Positions 47,387-58,631 are shown, counted from the stretch's first letter. The stretch: DNA of 64,000 bases from Lactifluus volemus (GCA_022376515.1 WTXI01000018.1:372001-436000), one strand, 5' to 3'. The notes: a model not told the origin generated them from the letters alone. Numbers and translations are program-made.

Positions 47387-47587
47387 ATCCTTACCACTCT
47401 GGCCTTTTGGCTTAGATCAAGTGTAGTATCTGTTCTTAATAGTTTAACCACTATTATGGGGGCACCGCCCCCATTATCTGGTTATCTAATTTTTGCCGCC
47501 TCTGTTCCTCTGGGCTCTGCTTGCAACCCGGGGACGTGATGACCTTGCCGCTGCACTACTGGCCGAGTCGTCGGGGGATCGCCCCTT
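47387..47587 (+). ncRNA. U2 snRNA, copy 2
   Basis: It starts ATCCTTACCACTCTGGCC, then stem I GGCCTTTTGGC, TTAGATCAAGTGTAGTATC with GTAGTA, TTAATAGTTTAACCACTATT, the hairpin GGGGGCACCGCCCCC, the Sm site ATTTTTG and a G/C-rich 3' domain including CTGCACTACTGGCC; I end it after GGGGGATCGCCCC. Compared with copy 1, stem I has the canonical four-T loop, and the 47450s hairpin differs by substitutions that keep pairing. Downstream similarity to copy 1 continues to about 47660 and includes TGCTGGAAACCAGCA, a possible 3'-processing hairpin. Confidence 0.92.
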
Positions 47588-48057
47588 ACTTTCCTTTGCT
47601 GCTTTTGTCGCTGCCCATCTTTGATGGGTGCTGGAAACCAGCAAAAGATTGTAGGGGTCATTTATCCTTCTGTTTCGTTTGGTTTAGATTTGGAATTATA
47701 TGGACTTGTGCTGTACAGTATATAAATTGGAATTAATGAAGCCAGCTCTTCTTTCTTCCAGTCGGGCGCTTTGGTATTAATATATGCAATCGTGGACTGG
47801 TCTTCTTTAAGGGAAATACTACTTTCTTTTGGCGTCGGCGTTGCGTAGTGTGAGGATTCCATCAGAACCACACGGGGCAACCATCTTTTGAACCAAGCCC
47901 GGAATGGTTAGCCTGAGAATTCGGGCGCAGTGAGCTGACATATCTGGCTAGTATCACGTGCCGATACTTACTCAGTCAAGATGACGCCACCTGCGTGTAT
48001 ATAAAGCGCGGTGACAAGTCAGGTTGGAGCAGACAACCCATTCAATCGCAACTCGAT

Positions 48058-48542
48058 ATGACAGTCACAACCATTACATCCTCAAGCAATTCCGAGAGGT
48101 TGTGCGTAGCGCTAAAACCTCATCCCGATTGACTTTACTCACTGATATGGTTGAGCATGTAGATCAACTCGGGTAACGTTGTCGCCATCGACTTCTCGGC
48201 TGAGTGGTGTGGCCCGTGCAAATGATCTCACCACGCTTTGATGCACTCTCAAACGATTATACGAACATACAGTTTTACAAGGTTGATGTGGATGATCAAC
48301 CAGAATTGCGCAGGAGTGCGGCATTCGCGCTGTACGTTGATTCCGTGTGTTTTCGTGGGCTCAAAGTTTGCTGAGTTGTTATCAAAGATGCCGACTTCCA
48401 CATATTCAAAGACGGCAACAAACTGCTGATCTTGTTGGTGCCGACGTAGGGAAGCTCACGGTGTGTGCATTGTTCTCCGGACGCCAAGCTTAACTGCTGA
48501 CATGGACTTCAGACCCTAATTCAAACTCATCAATCTGCGTAA
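48058..48542 (+). pseudogene. thioredoxin copy A (damaged)
   Basis: Four exons correspond to those of the intact gene at 53214. Exon 1 starts MTVTTITS; exon 2 reads NVVAIDFSAEWCGPCK, so WCGPC is present, then breaks; [11 protein letters not shown] follows; exon 3 starts MPT but is frame-shifted and differs in sequence; the last exon reads TLIQTHQSA before TAA at 48542. At least four frame breaks of one base each exist. If these are sequencing losses the gene could be real, but the number is higher than in the neighbouring copy D. The upstream TATATAAAG is at about 47998-48006. It lies 470 bp downstream of U2 copy 2. Confidence 0.65.
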
Positions 48543-48714
48543 ATGTCAGAACGTCGGGCGTGAAGTCTTGTTGTAGCGTCGTTTGATTGTTTGTACGATG
48601 TAGTTGGAAACAGATTTCCGTAGAGTGGCCATCTTTGTCGCGTTCCAAATGATCGATCTCTCTGACTTCCCATTAAAGACAACCGTGTGATTTTCGTATT
48701 GATTCCTTCCAGAT

Positions 48715-48900
48715 AAAGTCATGCATATGAGTTACCCTTCCACCTCCACTTCGTTGATCCAACTCCCGCACAGGAACTTCGCCGAATCCTCCAGATGATG
48801 TCGCCGACAATTGTCCGCGCTGCAACCTACTTTACTGCTCCCTCTACTGTTTTCTGTCGAAGATATGGAGCCTTTGTCCGATACTTTTTTTTTTTTTTGA
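48715..48900 (+). pseudogene. ZNHIT2 zinc-finger fragment A
   Basis: This matches the 5' end of the full ZNHIT2 gene at 61520: a Ser/Thr-rich start, then a damaged finger region where CGCCGACAATTG and CTGCAACCTACTTTACTG correspond to the part encoding RYTCPRCNLLYCS. It stops resembling the gene after about 48940. No complete finger remains. It follows thioredoxin copy A by about 180 bp, the same arrangement as in the other copies. Confidence 0.6.
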
Positions 48901-49785
48901 ATATCGTTCCTTATATAAACTGTTTAATCTAAGGTCTCGGATGAAGGTGCTCGAAAGAGCTCCACCTAGTTAGATGACTGGCTTCTATGTAGAGAGGGTA
49001 GGTCCCTAGATGTTGTCAGCTTTGGCCCGCAGCACCAGCTTTACTAATACCTGGGCCAGACCAAAGCCACAAACCACTGCTTGGCTCAGCCTGGGCTACC
49101 ATCTATTTCCAATCCCGTCTACACCTGCTTCTTGTCCTCGTTCAAGCTAGATGCCCAGTGCCTCACACATGCGCTCCTCTTACCCCCCAACGCCAGCGGG
49201 TTGGATGCGTCGATTGTGAAGAGCCACGGAGGGACGCGACGTGGTGACGTATGTGTCGTATGACACCATTTGCAGGATGACATCCCCGTCATCCATTGAG
49301 GAGACATCTGAACAGACGACGAAGGTGGAATGTTGATGGAGAGGGAAGAAGTTGGACGTCTCCGCCCTCAAGGCTAGGCGTGTCATCGGCCACTAAATCC
49401 AGATGGCGACTCGAAAATGCTGAAGGTGACGGAAGGCATATCCGCCCGGGGAGCGACAGCCAGGTACCATCAACTATCTGCTCAACCCAGCGAGGAATGA
49501 GGACATCATATCAGAATGTTGCTGATATAAGCTAAAACAGGGGACACATTCATTCGGCGAGAGAACAGCTGCTGCACAATTCTGTTACTCACCTCTCATC
49601 GACGCCGATCGCCCACGGCTGCTCGACCGCGTGTGCGTCCTTCCCAAGGCCCCTGGATGGCCTCCTAATCATGACAGCTGCAACACCACTCTGTCGCATC
49701 GCTATTGAATAGAATCGGCTTGGATTGTGATGGCTAGCGGGCGGGGAAGTGGCGACTAGACTGTCCGGGGACCGGGCCTGGCCTT
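48901..49785. other. spacer, no gene recognised
   Basis: This lies between ZNHIT2 fragment A and the inverted TPR fragment. Frames at 49081-49263 and 49296-49535 have no domain. The origin is unclear. Confidence 0.4.
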
Positions 49786-50508
49786 CCCTAGAGATTCGAC
49801 GAGGTCGAGGGTGGTGCTGCTGTAGCGGGTGTGGGTGTGGAAAAGGGTGAAGGTGTCACAAGGCGCGATGTAGGCGGTGAGAATAATGCCAGCGCGGACG
49901 TGGATGCAGAGGCAGAGGCAGAGGCAGACCAAGAGGTGTTGGGAGAGGGGGACGAGGAGGTTGAGGGTTTAGAAATGTTGGAAGCGTCGTCGCTGGTGCA
50001 GGTGGTGGTGGCTCGATAGGCGAGTTTTCCTTTTGTTGTGATGCTTGTTGTTAGCATTTGAGCGCGCACGCGCACGCGAATGAGGTTGCACGCTTTACGC
50101 TCCAACTACCCGCCAGACGATCAACTTGTGCTATCGAACGTGGTGGCAAAAAGAGCGGATAACCCTCTAAACCGTCGACGACGTTAGCGGTGCATATGAA
50201 CGAACACGCGAAGCAGCGATGGAAAATCGCCTAGAATGAGGAAGCAAAGCAAACATTGAAAAGTGGGATTCGACGAGCAGAGGATGGTCAGTCGTGAATA
50301 GGACCGCTACGTTTGGAAGTGGTGGTGTGTGCCGTGCGAGCCTGGGCGCAGTGCTTCGGAGAGTAGGAAGGCGTACGCGGCGCGCTCGAAGATATGACCG
50401 TCGTCGTAGTAGTAGTCAACTCGACATCGACACCGACGTCACTGCCGTCAGGCTCGGGTGAACTGGTAGTGGTGGACGGCGGTGGTGCAGGCGTCGAAAT
50501 GGGTGGGC
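49786..50508 (-). pseudogene. truncated inverted copy of the TPR-like gene
   Basis: The minus strand matches about 21450-22255 of the gene at 19667: ERAAYAFLLSEA-type sequence, the end of the conserved domain, then PSTSSSPSPNTSWSASASAS and ALALFSPPTSRLVTPSPFST. Both ends are abrupt. The 50508 edge joins directly to thioredoxin copy B promoter sequence (GCATCACGTGCCGATACTTA). Internal deletions and frame breaks are visible. It is one arm of the inverted segmental duplication. Confidence 0.75.
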
Positions 50509-50574
50509 CAGCATCACGTGCCGATACTTACTCGGATTCGGTGGTTGTGCCACTTGACAAGATAGGTTGGAGCA

Positions 50575-51030
50575 GACAACAGTCACAACTATTACATCCT
50601 TCGAGCAACTCCGAGACATTCTCGTAAATTCCGATTGACTTTACTCACTGATATGCCTGAAAGGTGTAGATCAGCTCGGATACTGTCTCTGTCGACTTCT
50701 CGGCTACGTGGTGTGGTCCGTGAAAAATGATCTCACCACACTTTAAAAAACTCTCAGATCATTTTGAGAACATGCGGTTTTGTAAGGTTGATCAACCAGA
50801 ACTTGCGTAGGAGTACGCCATTCGCGCTGTACGTTGAACTCCATGTATTTTCGTAGGCTCAAGCCGCTCAAAGTTTGCTGAGTCGTTATAAAAGATGCCG
50901 ACGTTCCTGATATTCAAAGGCAGCCAAAACGTCGGTAAGCTTGTTGGCGCCGAGAAAGCGAGGCTCACGGTGTGTGCATTGTTCCCCGGATGTCAGGCTT
51001 AACCACTGACATGTGCTTTCAGCACCTAAT
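50575..51030 (+). pseudogene. thioredoxin relic B
   Basis: It aligns with the gene at 53214, but the start codon region is deleted (the sequence jumps from the leader into ACAGTCACAACTATTACATC). The active-site sequence TGGTGTGGTCCGTGA ends in a stop where the second cysteine belongs, and exon 2 is shortened. The cis-Pro exon (MPTFLIFKG-like) and the last exon are still recognisable. It is not functional as written. Confidence 0.75.
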
Positions 51031-51184
51031 CGAACTTATGTCGGGCTTGAAGTCTTGTTGTAGCGTCGTTTGATTGTTGTACGATATACATGTTGTGGAA
51101 TCAGTGGTGCTGCGTTGGAAAGACATTTCCATAGAGCGGCCATCTTTGTCACGCCCCCAAATGATCGATCTCGGGTGTCTTCTA

Positions 51185-51641
51185 TTTCGTTGATCCTCAC
51201 TCCCGCACAGGCAACTTCGCCGGATCCTCCAGACGGTGAGGCTCCGTTCTGTGGAATGCCCGTATCCGGACAGCCTCCTAGTTCACTACTGACACAGCTC
51301 GAGCTTAGGTGTCGCACGATATGATAAAACATGCTTCAATCTATGTCCACAGACATGTTTTCCCGTTTCGAGGAGGTACGTCATATGTCCTCACACCTCT
51401 ACGACTTCAGAACACTGAAAAGGATCCTATTAGAGCTCCATCACACCAAAGGCGTTTGCGCTTCTATTGCGCGATGCAGCAGCGTTGCTGCATCCACTAC
51501 TCATCAATGAAGATGATGAGACGGTGGGTGTTTTATGCGGCGCAGGTGCGTCGCGCGTCGGCACCTTTTTTGCGCAGTGCTGCCGCACGGGGAAGCAACT
51601 CACAATCCTCTGAGAAGCCGCTCATAGTCGAACTCTTTTAA
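51185..51641 (+). pseudogene. ZNHIT2 relic B (internally deleted)
   Basis: The 5' part reads ISLILTPAQATSPDPPDGEA, then FCGMPVSGQPPSSLLTQLEL. It then jumps at GTCGC (51311-51315) straight to the C-terminal part of ZNHIT2 (MSTDMFSRFEE, then FRTLKR), and ends VELF with a stop at 51641. The missing segment corresponds to 856 bp of the full gene, and a second deletion removes part of the C-terminal domain. Confidence 0.75.
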
Positions 51642-51907
51642 TTCGAATTTGTCCATGGCTGGGACCCGTGAGTTTTGGCGGATCGAACGTGGCGTTGTGT
51701 AGAGTGCTACGCAGATGCCATCAGAAGCAACTTATCGCGGGCCAACCACCTTTTTTGAGCAGTGAACCAAGCCCGGAATAGCTTAGCCTGAGAACTCGGG
51801 CGCAATGAGCTGACAAGCATCGCGTGCCGAATACTATGACGGCACTTGAGTGTAAAAAAAAAAAGGGCAGTGACAGAACAAGACAACCCATTGAATCGCA
51901 ACTCGAT

Positions 51908-52406
51908 ATGACAGTCATAACTATTACGTCCTTCGAGCACTAACGAGAAATTGTGCGTAGCGCTAAAACCTCATTCCGATTGACTTTTACTTACTGATAT
52001 GGCCGAGCGGTGTACTAATAGATCAACTCGGGTAACATCATCACCATCGACTTTCTGGGCTGGGTGGTGTGCCCCGTGCATATCAGTCTCACCACTTTAT
52101 GAAAGACTCTCAGATCAGTTTGCAAACGTGTAATTTTACAAGGTTGATGTGGAAGCTCAACCAGAAGTTGCGGAGGAGTGCGACATTAGCTCTGTACGTT
52201 GATCTCCATGTGTTTTTGTAGGCTCAAAGTTTGCTGAGTCGTTATCAAAGATGCCGACGTTCCTGATATTCAAAAACGGCGAAAAAGTCATATTGTTGGC
52301 GCCAACCTAGCGGGGCTCATGGTGTGTGTATTGTTCTCCGGACGTTAGGCTTAAAACCACTGACATGGGGTTTCAGAAACTAGTTCAAACTCATGCCAAT
52401 GCGTGA
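51908..52406 (+). pseudogene. thioredoxin copy C (WCAPC, damaged)
   Basis: Starts MTVITITSFE at 51908. Exon 2 reads WAGWCAPCIS, so the active site is CAPC instead of CGPC. Frame breaks lie in exon 1 and elsewhere; the cis-Pro exon reads MPTFLIFKNGEKV; the last exon ends at GCGTGA (52406). The gene may be a pseudogene or a badly sequenced variant. Its promoter region (from 51764) is nearly the same as that of copy D. Confidence 0.65.
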
Positions 52407-52559
52407 ACGTCGGGTGTGAAGTCTCGTTGTAGCGTCGTTTGATTGTTGTACGATTTTCATGTAGTGGAATCAGTATTGCTGCTTTGATCAATCTCGGGTG
52501 ACTTCCCGATATATGATTTTCATATTGATTCCTTCCAGATAAAGTCACGCATAGAGTTA

Positions 52560-52958
52560 CCTTCCACTTCCACTTCATTGATCCTAACTCCCGCATCACC
52601 GGATCCTCCAGAAGATGAGGCTCCGTTCTGTGAAATGTCCGGACAGCCTCCTAGTTCACTGCTCACACAGCTCGAGGTTAGATGTCGCACGAGATGATAA
52701 ATGCTTCCCTGGCATCGAATCTATGTCCACAGACACGTTTTCGCGTTTCGAGGAGGTACGTAATATGTCCTCACACCTACTATTACTTCAGGACACGTAA
52801 AAGGATCCTATTAGGGCTCCATCACAGCCTTGCCGCTGATATGGAGCGCTGGGCGACGAAACTCGAAAAAGAGGGAGAGCTGAGGGAAGATGCCGCATGC
52901 GGAAGCAACTCACAATCCTCGAGATCCTGAGAAACCGCTCATAGTCGAACTCTTTTAA
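52560..52958 (+). pseudogene. ZNHIT2 relic C (internally deleted)
   Basis: It has the same architecture and the same GTCGC junction (52684-52688) as relic B. The 5' finger part is reduced, then MSTDTFSRFEE and a shortened C-terminal part (LAADMERWATKLEKEGELRE) end in VELF and a stop at 52958. The different extra deletion near 52825 separates it from relic B. Confidence 0.75.
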
Positions 52959-53070
52959 TTCAAGTTTCTCCATGGCTGGGACATGTGAGTTTTCGGCTGA
53001 TCGGACATGTGTTACGTAGAGCGCTACGCAGATTCTATCAGAAGCAACTTTCCACGGGCTTTTGAACAGT

Positions 53071-53165
53071 GAACCAAGCCCGGGATAGCTTAGCCTGAGA
53101 ACTCGGGCGCAATGATCTGACAAGCATCGCGCGATACTATGACCCCACTTGATTGTATAAAAAGC
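53071..53165 (+). promoter_or_regulatory. conserved thioredoxin promoter block and TATA
   Basis: GAACCAAGCCCGG..TAGCTTAGCCTGAGAA.TCGGGCGCAATG is repeated almost unchanged upstream of copies A (47890), C (51764) and D (53071). It is followed by a TATAAAAAG-like box at about 53156 and a short leader with GTGACA. The block is lost in copy B. Its function is inferred from position and conservation. Confidence 0.55.
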
Positions 53166-53213
53166 GCAGTGACAGAACAAGTCGGAGCAGACAACCCTCA
53201 ATTCCAACTCGAT

Positions 53214-53706
53214 ATGACCGTCACCCCTATTACATCCCTCGAGCAATTCCGAGAGGTTGTGCGTAGCGCTAAAACCTCATCCCGATTGACTTTACTCACT
53301 GATATGGCCGAGCGATGTAGATCAACTCGGGTAACGTTGTCGTTATCGACTTCTGGGCTGAGTGGTGTGGCCCGTGCAGAGTGATCTCACCACACTTTGA
53401 GACACTCTCAAATCAATTTACGAACATACAGTTTTACAAGGTTGATGTGGATGATCAACAAGCCGTTGCGCAGGAGTACGAAGTTCGCTCTGTAGGTTGA
53501 TCTCCGTGTGTTTTCGTGGGCTCAAAGTTTGCTGAGTTGTTATTAAAGATGCCGACGTTCCAAATATTCAAAGGCGGCCAAAAACTCGATCATCTTATTG
53601 GTGCCAACACAGAGGGGCTCAGGGTGTGTGTATTGTTCTCCGGACGTCAGGCTTAACCACTGACATGGGCTTTCAGAGACTAATTGAAACTAATGCCAAT
53701 GCGTAA
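53214..53706 (+). CDS. thioredoxin, intact copy D
   Basis: A clean four-exon gene: 53214-53255, 53321-53491, 53549-53623 and 53677-53706, all introns GT-AG, giving 105 residues, the usual cytosolic thioredoxin length. It starts [34 protein letters not shown] carries W29-C30-G31-P32-C33; FYKVDVDDQ follows; the cis-Pro is P73 in [10 protein letters not shown]; it ends RLIETNANA. Thioredoxin reduces protein disulfides, and supports ribonucleotide reductase and peroxiredoxins, using thioredoxin reductase/NADPH. No frame break is seen here, unlike in copies A-C. Confidence 0.93.
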
Positions 53707-53975
53707 ATGTCAGAACGTCGGGGGTGAAGTCTCGTTGTAGCGTCGTTTGATTGTTGTACGATATTCATGTAGTGGAATTAGTATTGCTGCGTTTGAAAGA
53801 CATTTCCGTAGAGTGGTCATCCTCGTCGCGTTCCCAAATGATCGATCTCTCTGACTTCCCGATAAAGACATCCGTGTGATTTTCATATTGATTCCCTCCA
53901 GATAAAGTCATGCATATCCCGTCGGGTTATGGCGGACCTCAACCTCCACAACATATTACCGCCTCAACAATTCAG

Positions 53976-54329
53976 TATTGGAGTGAGACACTAAGGCTCA
54001 GTCTGTAAAAGAAAAGACTATATTGTTCTAACCTATTGGAGTGAGACACTAAGGCTAGAGTAAGTGGTAAGTTACTGAGAACTAAGTAAATGAAGGAGAG
54101 ACTAACCTCAGTCTGTAAAAGAAAAGACTGAGGTGATGTGAACACGGTGTCTACACTATATAGGGAATTCAACTGAGGTCAAATTGTGAATGGATTAAAC
54201 TATAAGGGGATAATAAAAACGACTTAGTGTAGAACGCGGAAAGTCTCTGGGTGTCGGTGTCACGCGTCATGTGACGTGTGACCACGAAGCGTCGCTCGAC
54301 TTGCGCCTTGCGAGGCTGCGCTCCCAACA
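53976..54329 (-). repeat. LTR (3' LTR of the copia element)
   Basis: On the minus strand it begins TGTTGGGAGC and ends CACTCCAATA. It contains two internal duplications: the ATTGGAGTGAGACACTAAGG motif twice and CAGTCTGTAAAAGAAAAGAC twice. It matches the LTR at 58649 along its whole length by eye. Confidence 0.93.
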
Positions 54330-54336
54330 CGCCCCC

Positions 54337-57300
54337 TCAGTCCGCACGGCGTAAGCCCATGCAGGCTGCGAAGCGTTCGTGCTTCTCTCGTGCAAGGCCC
54401 TTGGTGAGTACATCCGCAACTTGCTCATCTGTAGGCATATACTTGAGGCTGATGGCTTTTAGATCAACTTGTTGCCTGAGAAAGTGATGCCTGACATCAA
54501 TGTGCTTGGTGCGATCATGGAACTCCGGATTCTTTGCGATAGAGATAGCTGATTGGTTGTCAATGTAAAGGATGATGGGTAAGTCAGTTTTTTGATCTTT
54601 CCAGATTTCGCTGACTAGATTTTTTAACCAGGCGGCCTCTTTTGCCGCGTGCGCGCCTGCGATATACTCGGCCTCGGTACTCGATAATGCGACCGTCTGT
54701 TGCTTTTTCGAGCTCCAGCTGATGGCCCCTCCAGCTAGCATGAAGACGAAGCCCGAGGTCGATTTCCGATCGTTCACGTCGCTGGCCCAGTCGGCGTCGA
54801 CGTAGCCATGGAGACGGGTCCCATCTTGGGTTCCCCTCTGGAAGACGAGGCGTCGGTCGCTCGTGGCTCGGAGGTATCGGAACGCACGGTCGAGGGCTCG
54901 CAAGTGCTCTTCACCGGGGTTAGCGGCGTGGCGTCCGAGCGCGGCCACGGTGTAGGCCAGGTCGGGGCGTGTCCCGAGCATCGGGTACATCAGCGCTCCG
55001 ATCGCGCTCTGGTATGCCTTGACGTTTGTCTCGGGTGAGTCGAGCTTCAGGAGGTGCTCGTTCGGGACCGCGGGCGTGCTGATCGGCCTGACATCGGCCT
55101 TTCCTAGGCGATCGAGAGTGTCGTTTATGTACCTCTCCTGCGATAGGGCGATCCAGCCGGCATCGCGATCGCGCGTTACGTGCATCCCGAGGATCCAGGT
55201 GATCTCACCAAGATCTGTCATCTGGTAGGTTTTCTTTAGCTTCTCCTTGTCGTCATTAATGACCTTGAGGCTTTTGCAGGCCATGGTAATGTCATCAACA
55301 TATAATGCGATGATGGAGAGTACTTCATCTTTCGAGCGGGTGAAGACCGCGTGATCGGCGTCGGTGTGATCGTAGCCCATCGATCTGAGCGTCGATTTGA
55401 TGTGCTCGTACCACGCGCGCCCCCCTTGCTTCGTGCCGTAGACGGCCTTTTTTAATTTTAAGACCATCCCTTCTGGAGTGTCAAAACCTGGGGGGGAGCC
55501 ATATAGATCTCCTCTTTCAGGTCCCCATTGAGGTAGGCTGATTTGACGTCCAACTGATGGACTTCCAGATCGTATTCGGCAGCGAGCGCGAGGACGGTGC
55601 GCAGCGAGGCGAACTTCGCCACTGGGGCGAACGTTTCATCGAAATCGATCCCTTCTGTCTGGGTGAAGCCCTGCGCGACGAGGCGCGCCTTGTGCTTCTG
55701 GATCGTGCCGTCGGGACCTCGTTTTATTTTGAAGACCCACTTACTGCCGACGATTTTTCGATCGGTCGGGCGCGGCACCAACTCGTATACTCCCATGTTT
55801 CGAACATGCGCTTCTCGTCATTGCATGCTAGTTCCCATTCGACGGCGTCGGGACGTGCCATTGCCTCGGCATAGGTCCGAGGGTCGCTGGCGGGATCACC
55901 TTGCGCGACGGCGGCGCGTTCGGCGTTTCGCTTGCGCGCTCCGTATGACGTCGCGGAATAGCGTGCGTCGTCGTCACGGATGGGTGCGCGGACATTGCGT
56001 TTAGGACGGGAGAGCGCGATCGGAAGATCGGGAGGAGGTGGAGGTGCTGTAGGTGTTTCATCAAGTAGTTCCTCGATTTCTGATTCACTTTCTGATTCGT
56101 TTTCAGAGTTACTATCAGATTCTGAGGGACTTGGAGATGCCTTCGGAATTTGTGGTGTTTCCGATGGCGTTGCGATCTCGGCGTCGGGCGTTTCGTCGGG
56201 TTCGAGGATTATTCGCTCGAAGCGTTTAACGGGCCCCCCTTCATCGAATACGACGTCGCGCGACTCGAAAAAACGGCCTGATTTCCGGTGCACAAGTCGG
56301 TAAGCTTTCCGATTTTTTGCTAAGCCGATAAATGTGCAGATCAGTGATCGCGCGGCCAATTTGCGCGTTTTTTCTTAGGGACGTGCATGAAGGCTCGGGA
56401 GCCGAATACCCGGTACATCGAGATGTCTGGCTTGTTGCCGCTCCAAACTTCGTCCGGCGTGAGGTTATCGAGTGCCCGTGTATGGGACACGTTGTGGAGT
56501 AGCGCGGCGTATTCTAGCGCGTCGTACCAGTACGAATCGGGGAGATTCGCATCGGTGAGCATCGCGCGCACCTTGTCGAGCAGTGTGCGGTTCATCCGCT
56601 CGGCAACGCCGTTGTGCTCCGGCGTGTGCGGTGTCGTGATTTCGTGCTGAATGCCCCTCTCCTCTAGGTATTTATTGAAGTCCCCCCCTTTGTACTCGCC
56701 CCCTCCATCCGAACGAAGAAGACGGAGCCGTTTCCCGGTCTGTACCTCGGCGCGTTCGACAAACACTTTGAAGCGGTCGAGTGTGTCCGATTTTTCGCGT
56801 AGGCCGTCCACGAAGACTTTGCGGGACGCGTCGTCGATCCAGGTAACAAAGTAGTAGTATCCTTTGTGGGATCGGGTCGGAATCTTGCCACATAAGTCTG
56901 AGTGTATGCGGCCTAGGACGTTTTCGGTTCGGGACTCTGTTGTTTTTTGGATTTCGGCGTGGGTCTGCTTCCCCTTGAGGCATGGCTCACATGGGGTGGT
57001 AAGTGATTTCCCCGATGTTATCTCGATGCCACTGACGATGCCCTTTCGGGCCATGCGTAGGATCGTGTCCGTATTCAGGTGGCCGAGACGCCGGTGCCAA
57101 GTAGCAAGGTCGGCTTTCGCGGATGGAGCCCGTGCCGATAAGGCGAATTCGTGCGCGGGAGACAAGTCGTCACCTTCCGCGGGGAACGATTCGACGATCG
57201 CGATCCGAGCGGTGGCGAGGGGGACAGTTTGGATGTTCATGAGGTAAAGGTTTTGATGCCGCTGACCTTCGCAGATAACGTTTTCGGTCGCGTCGAATAT

Positions 57301-58560
57301 TTGGCAGCCTTGCCCAGCGAATCGGACGTCGGCGCCGCAGCTCGTGAGGTGGGAAACGGACAGCAGGTTCCCGTGCAACTCGGGGACGTAGAGGACGTTC
57401 TGCAAGATTACGTCGCTCCACTCGTTTCCGGCGCGCATCCGAACATGCACGCGTCCCTGGCCGATGCCTTGGATGGCGCTGTTATCACCCAGGACGACGG
57501 GGATGTTCCGGGTAAGGCTAGAAAATTGCTGGAACCAATTTCTGTTGGAGCACATGGTGCGTGATGCACCAGAGTCCATTATCCAGGAATTCTGGTTTAA
57601 CTTCAGATTGGTAGCATTTGACTGTGCCCGGAAGACATGAACAGTTCGAATGGTTTCGTCCGTGGTCGTCTCGTCAGCGTTCGCGATTTTCGCCGTTGCG
57701 GCAGGTGTCGCGTTTGCCGGTTTCGCGTTTGCGGTGGCCTTGGCCTCCTGCTCCTTCTTCAACTTTCGACATTCGCTCGTATCGTGCCCTTTAATTTTGC
57801 AATGGTTGCAGTACTTTTTCGACTTGTCTTCCTGGTTCCCTTTACCCTTCCCTTTTCCTTTTTTAGTGGCCTTGATCGATTTGGCGAAAAAAGCGGTGGC
57901 GGCCATGCCCGATTCGTGGACGCGGCGTTGTTCATCTCGTATGATCTGAGATTTCGTGTTTTCGATATCGATATTGTCGCGTGTCGAGAGGATGGTTTTA
58001 AGGGTGGATTGAGAAGGTGGAAGGGCTCCGATGATCGTATGCGCGATGATGCGGTCATCGAGCGCGAGTCCGAGGGTGGTGATGGTGCGAGCGGATCGTA
58101 TTAAAGAATTAATTTGAGGCTCGAGAGGCTCCGTATCGAGAAGCTGGCGGCGGAAGACGTCGTCGATGAGGTGGGTTATCCTCTGCTCGCCTTTCCCCTC
58201 GTAACGCTCCGCTAATCGACTCCAGGTATCCTTTGCGGATTTCGTGTCGAGGACCGAGTTGAGCGGCTCGTCTGTCATGGCCATTACGAGATGCATTCGC
58301 GCGCTCTCGTTTTTGGTGTTCCAGTGCGCGTAGCCCGTCGGATCGGCTGCTGGATCTGGTTTTGTGAGGGCTCCGCTGGTGACAGACCAGAGGTCGTGAT
58401 ATGTGAAAACAGTCTCGACGCGGCACTTCCAGAAAGCGTAATTGCTACCGTCCATTTCAAGAAGGGGTAGGTTGAGCAAGTGAGGAGGTCGTCCCGGAGC
58501 AGTCTGAGAAGAAGTCGAGGCCCCTGCGGAGGAGGCGCTGGTACCTTGCGGTGTAGACAT
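54337..58560 (-). CDS. copia Gag-Pol polyprotein (frame broken three times)
   Basis: From the ATG at 58560: a Gag domain with LEMDGSNYAFWKCRVETVF, zinc knuckle YCNHCKIKGHDTSECRK, protease WIMDSGASRTMCSN, the GAG-pre-integrase motif TWHRRLGHLNTDTILRMARK, integrase core (SDLCGKIPTRS.., WIDDASRK, SDGGGEYKGGDF, THPEHNGVAERMNRT-like HTPEHNGVAERMNRT), reverse transcriptase (KWVFKIKRGPDGTIQKHKAR, QLDVKSAYLNGDL, ALYVDDI) and RNase H (GYVDADWASD, SSTEAEYIAG, IDNQSAI), with a stop at 54337. Breaks near 56350, 55775 and 55490 each need one base, next to AAA, GGG and a run of seven C. Retrotransposition polyprotein; probably intact in the real genome. Confidence 0.9.
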
Positions 58561-58631
58561 TCTGCGTGAGGAGGGCCTGGTTTAGCTTGTTCGGAATTTG
58601 TACGCGCGCGGTGTCTTCGAGAGCTCTTAAA

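Larger units (their letters stand above)
50509..53930 (+). repeat. tandem array of thioredoxin-ZNHIT2 units, period about 1.31 kb
   Basis: Three units follow each other: B from 50509, C from about 51700 and D from about 53007. Corresponding landmarks in C and D lie 1306-1307 bp apart (promoter box 51764 and 53071; start codons 51908 and 53214). Unit D is interrupted after about 53930 by the retrotransposon and kinase insertions. Confidence 0.8.

Noticed and set aside
55490..56350. Programmed ribosomal frameshifting in the copia Pol
   Set aside because: The three breaks lie within integrase/reverse-transcriptase coding regions, all need the same one-base change, and the same pattern occurs in housekeeping genes.
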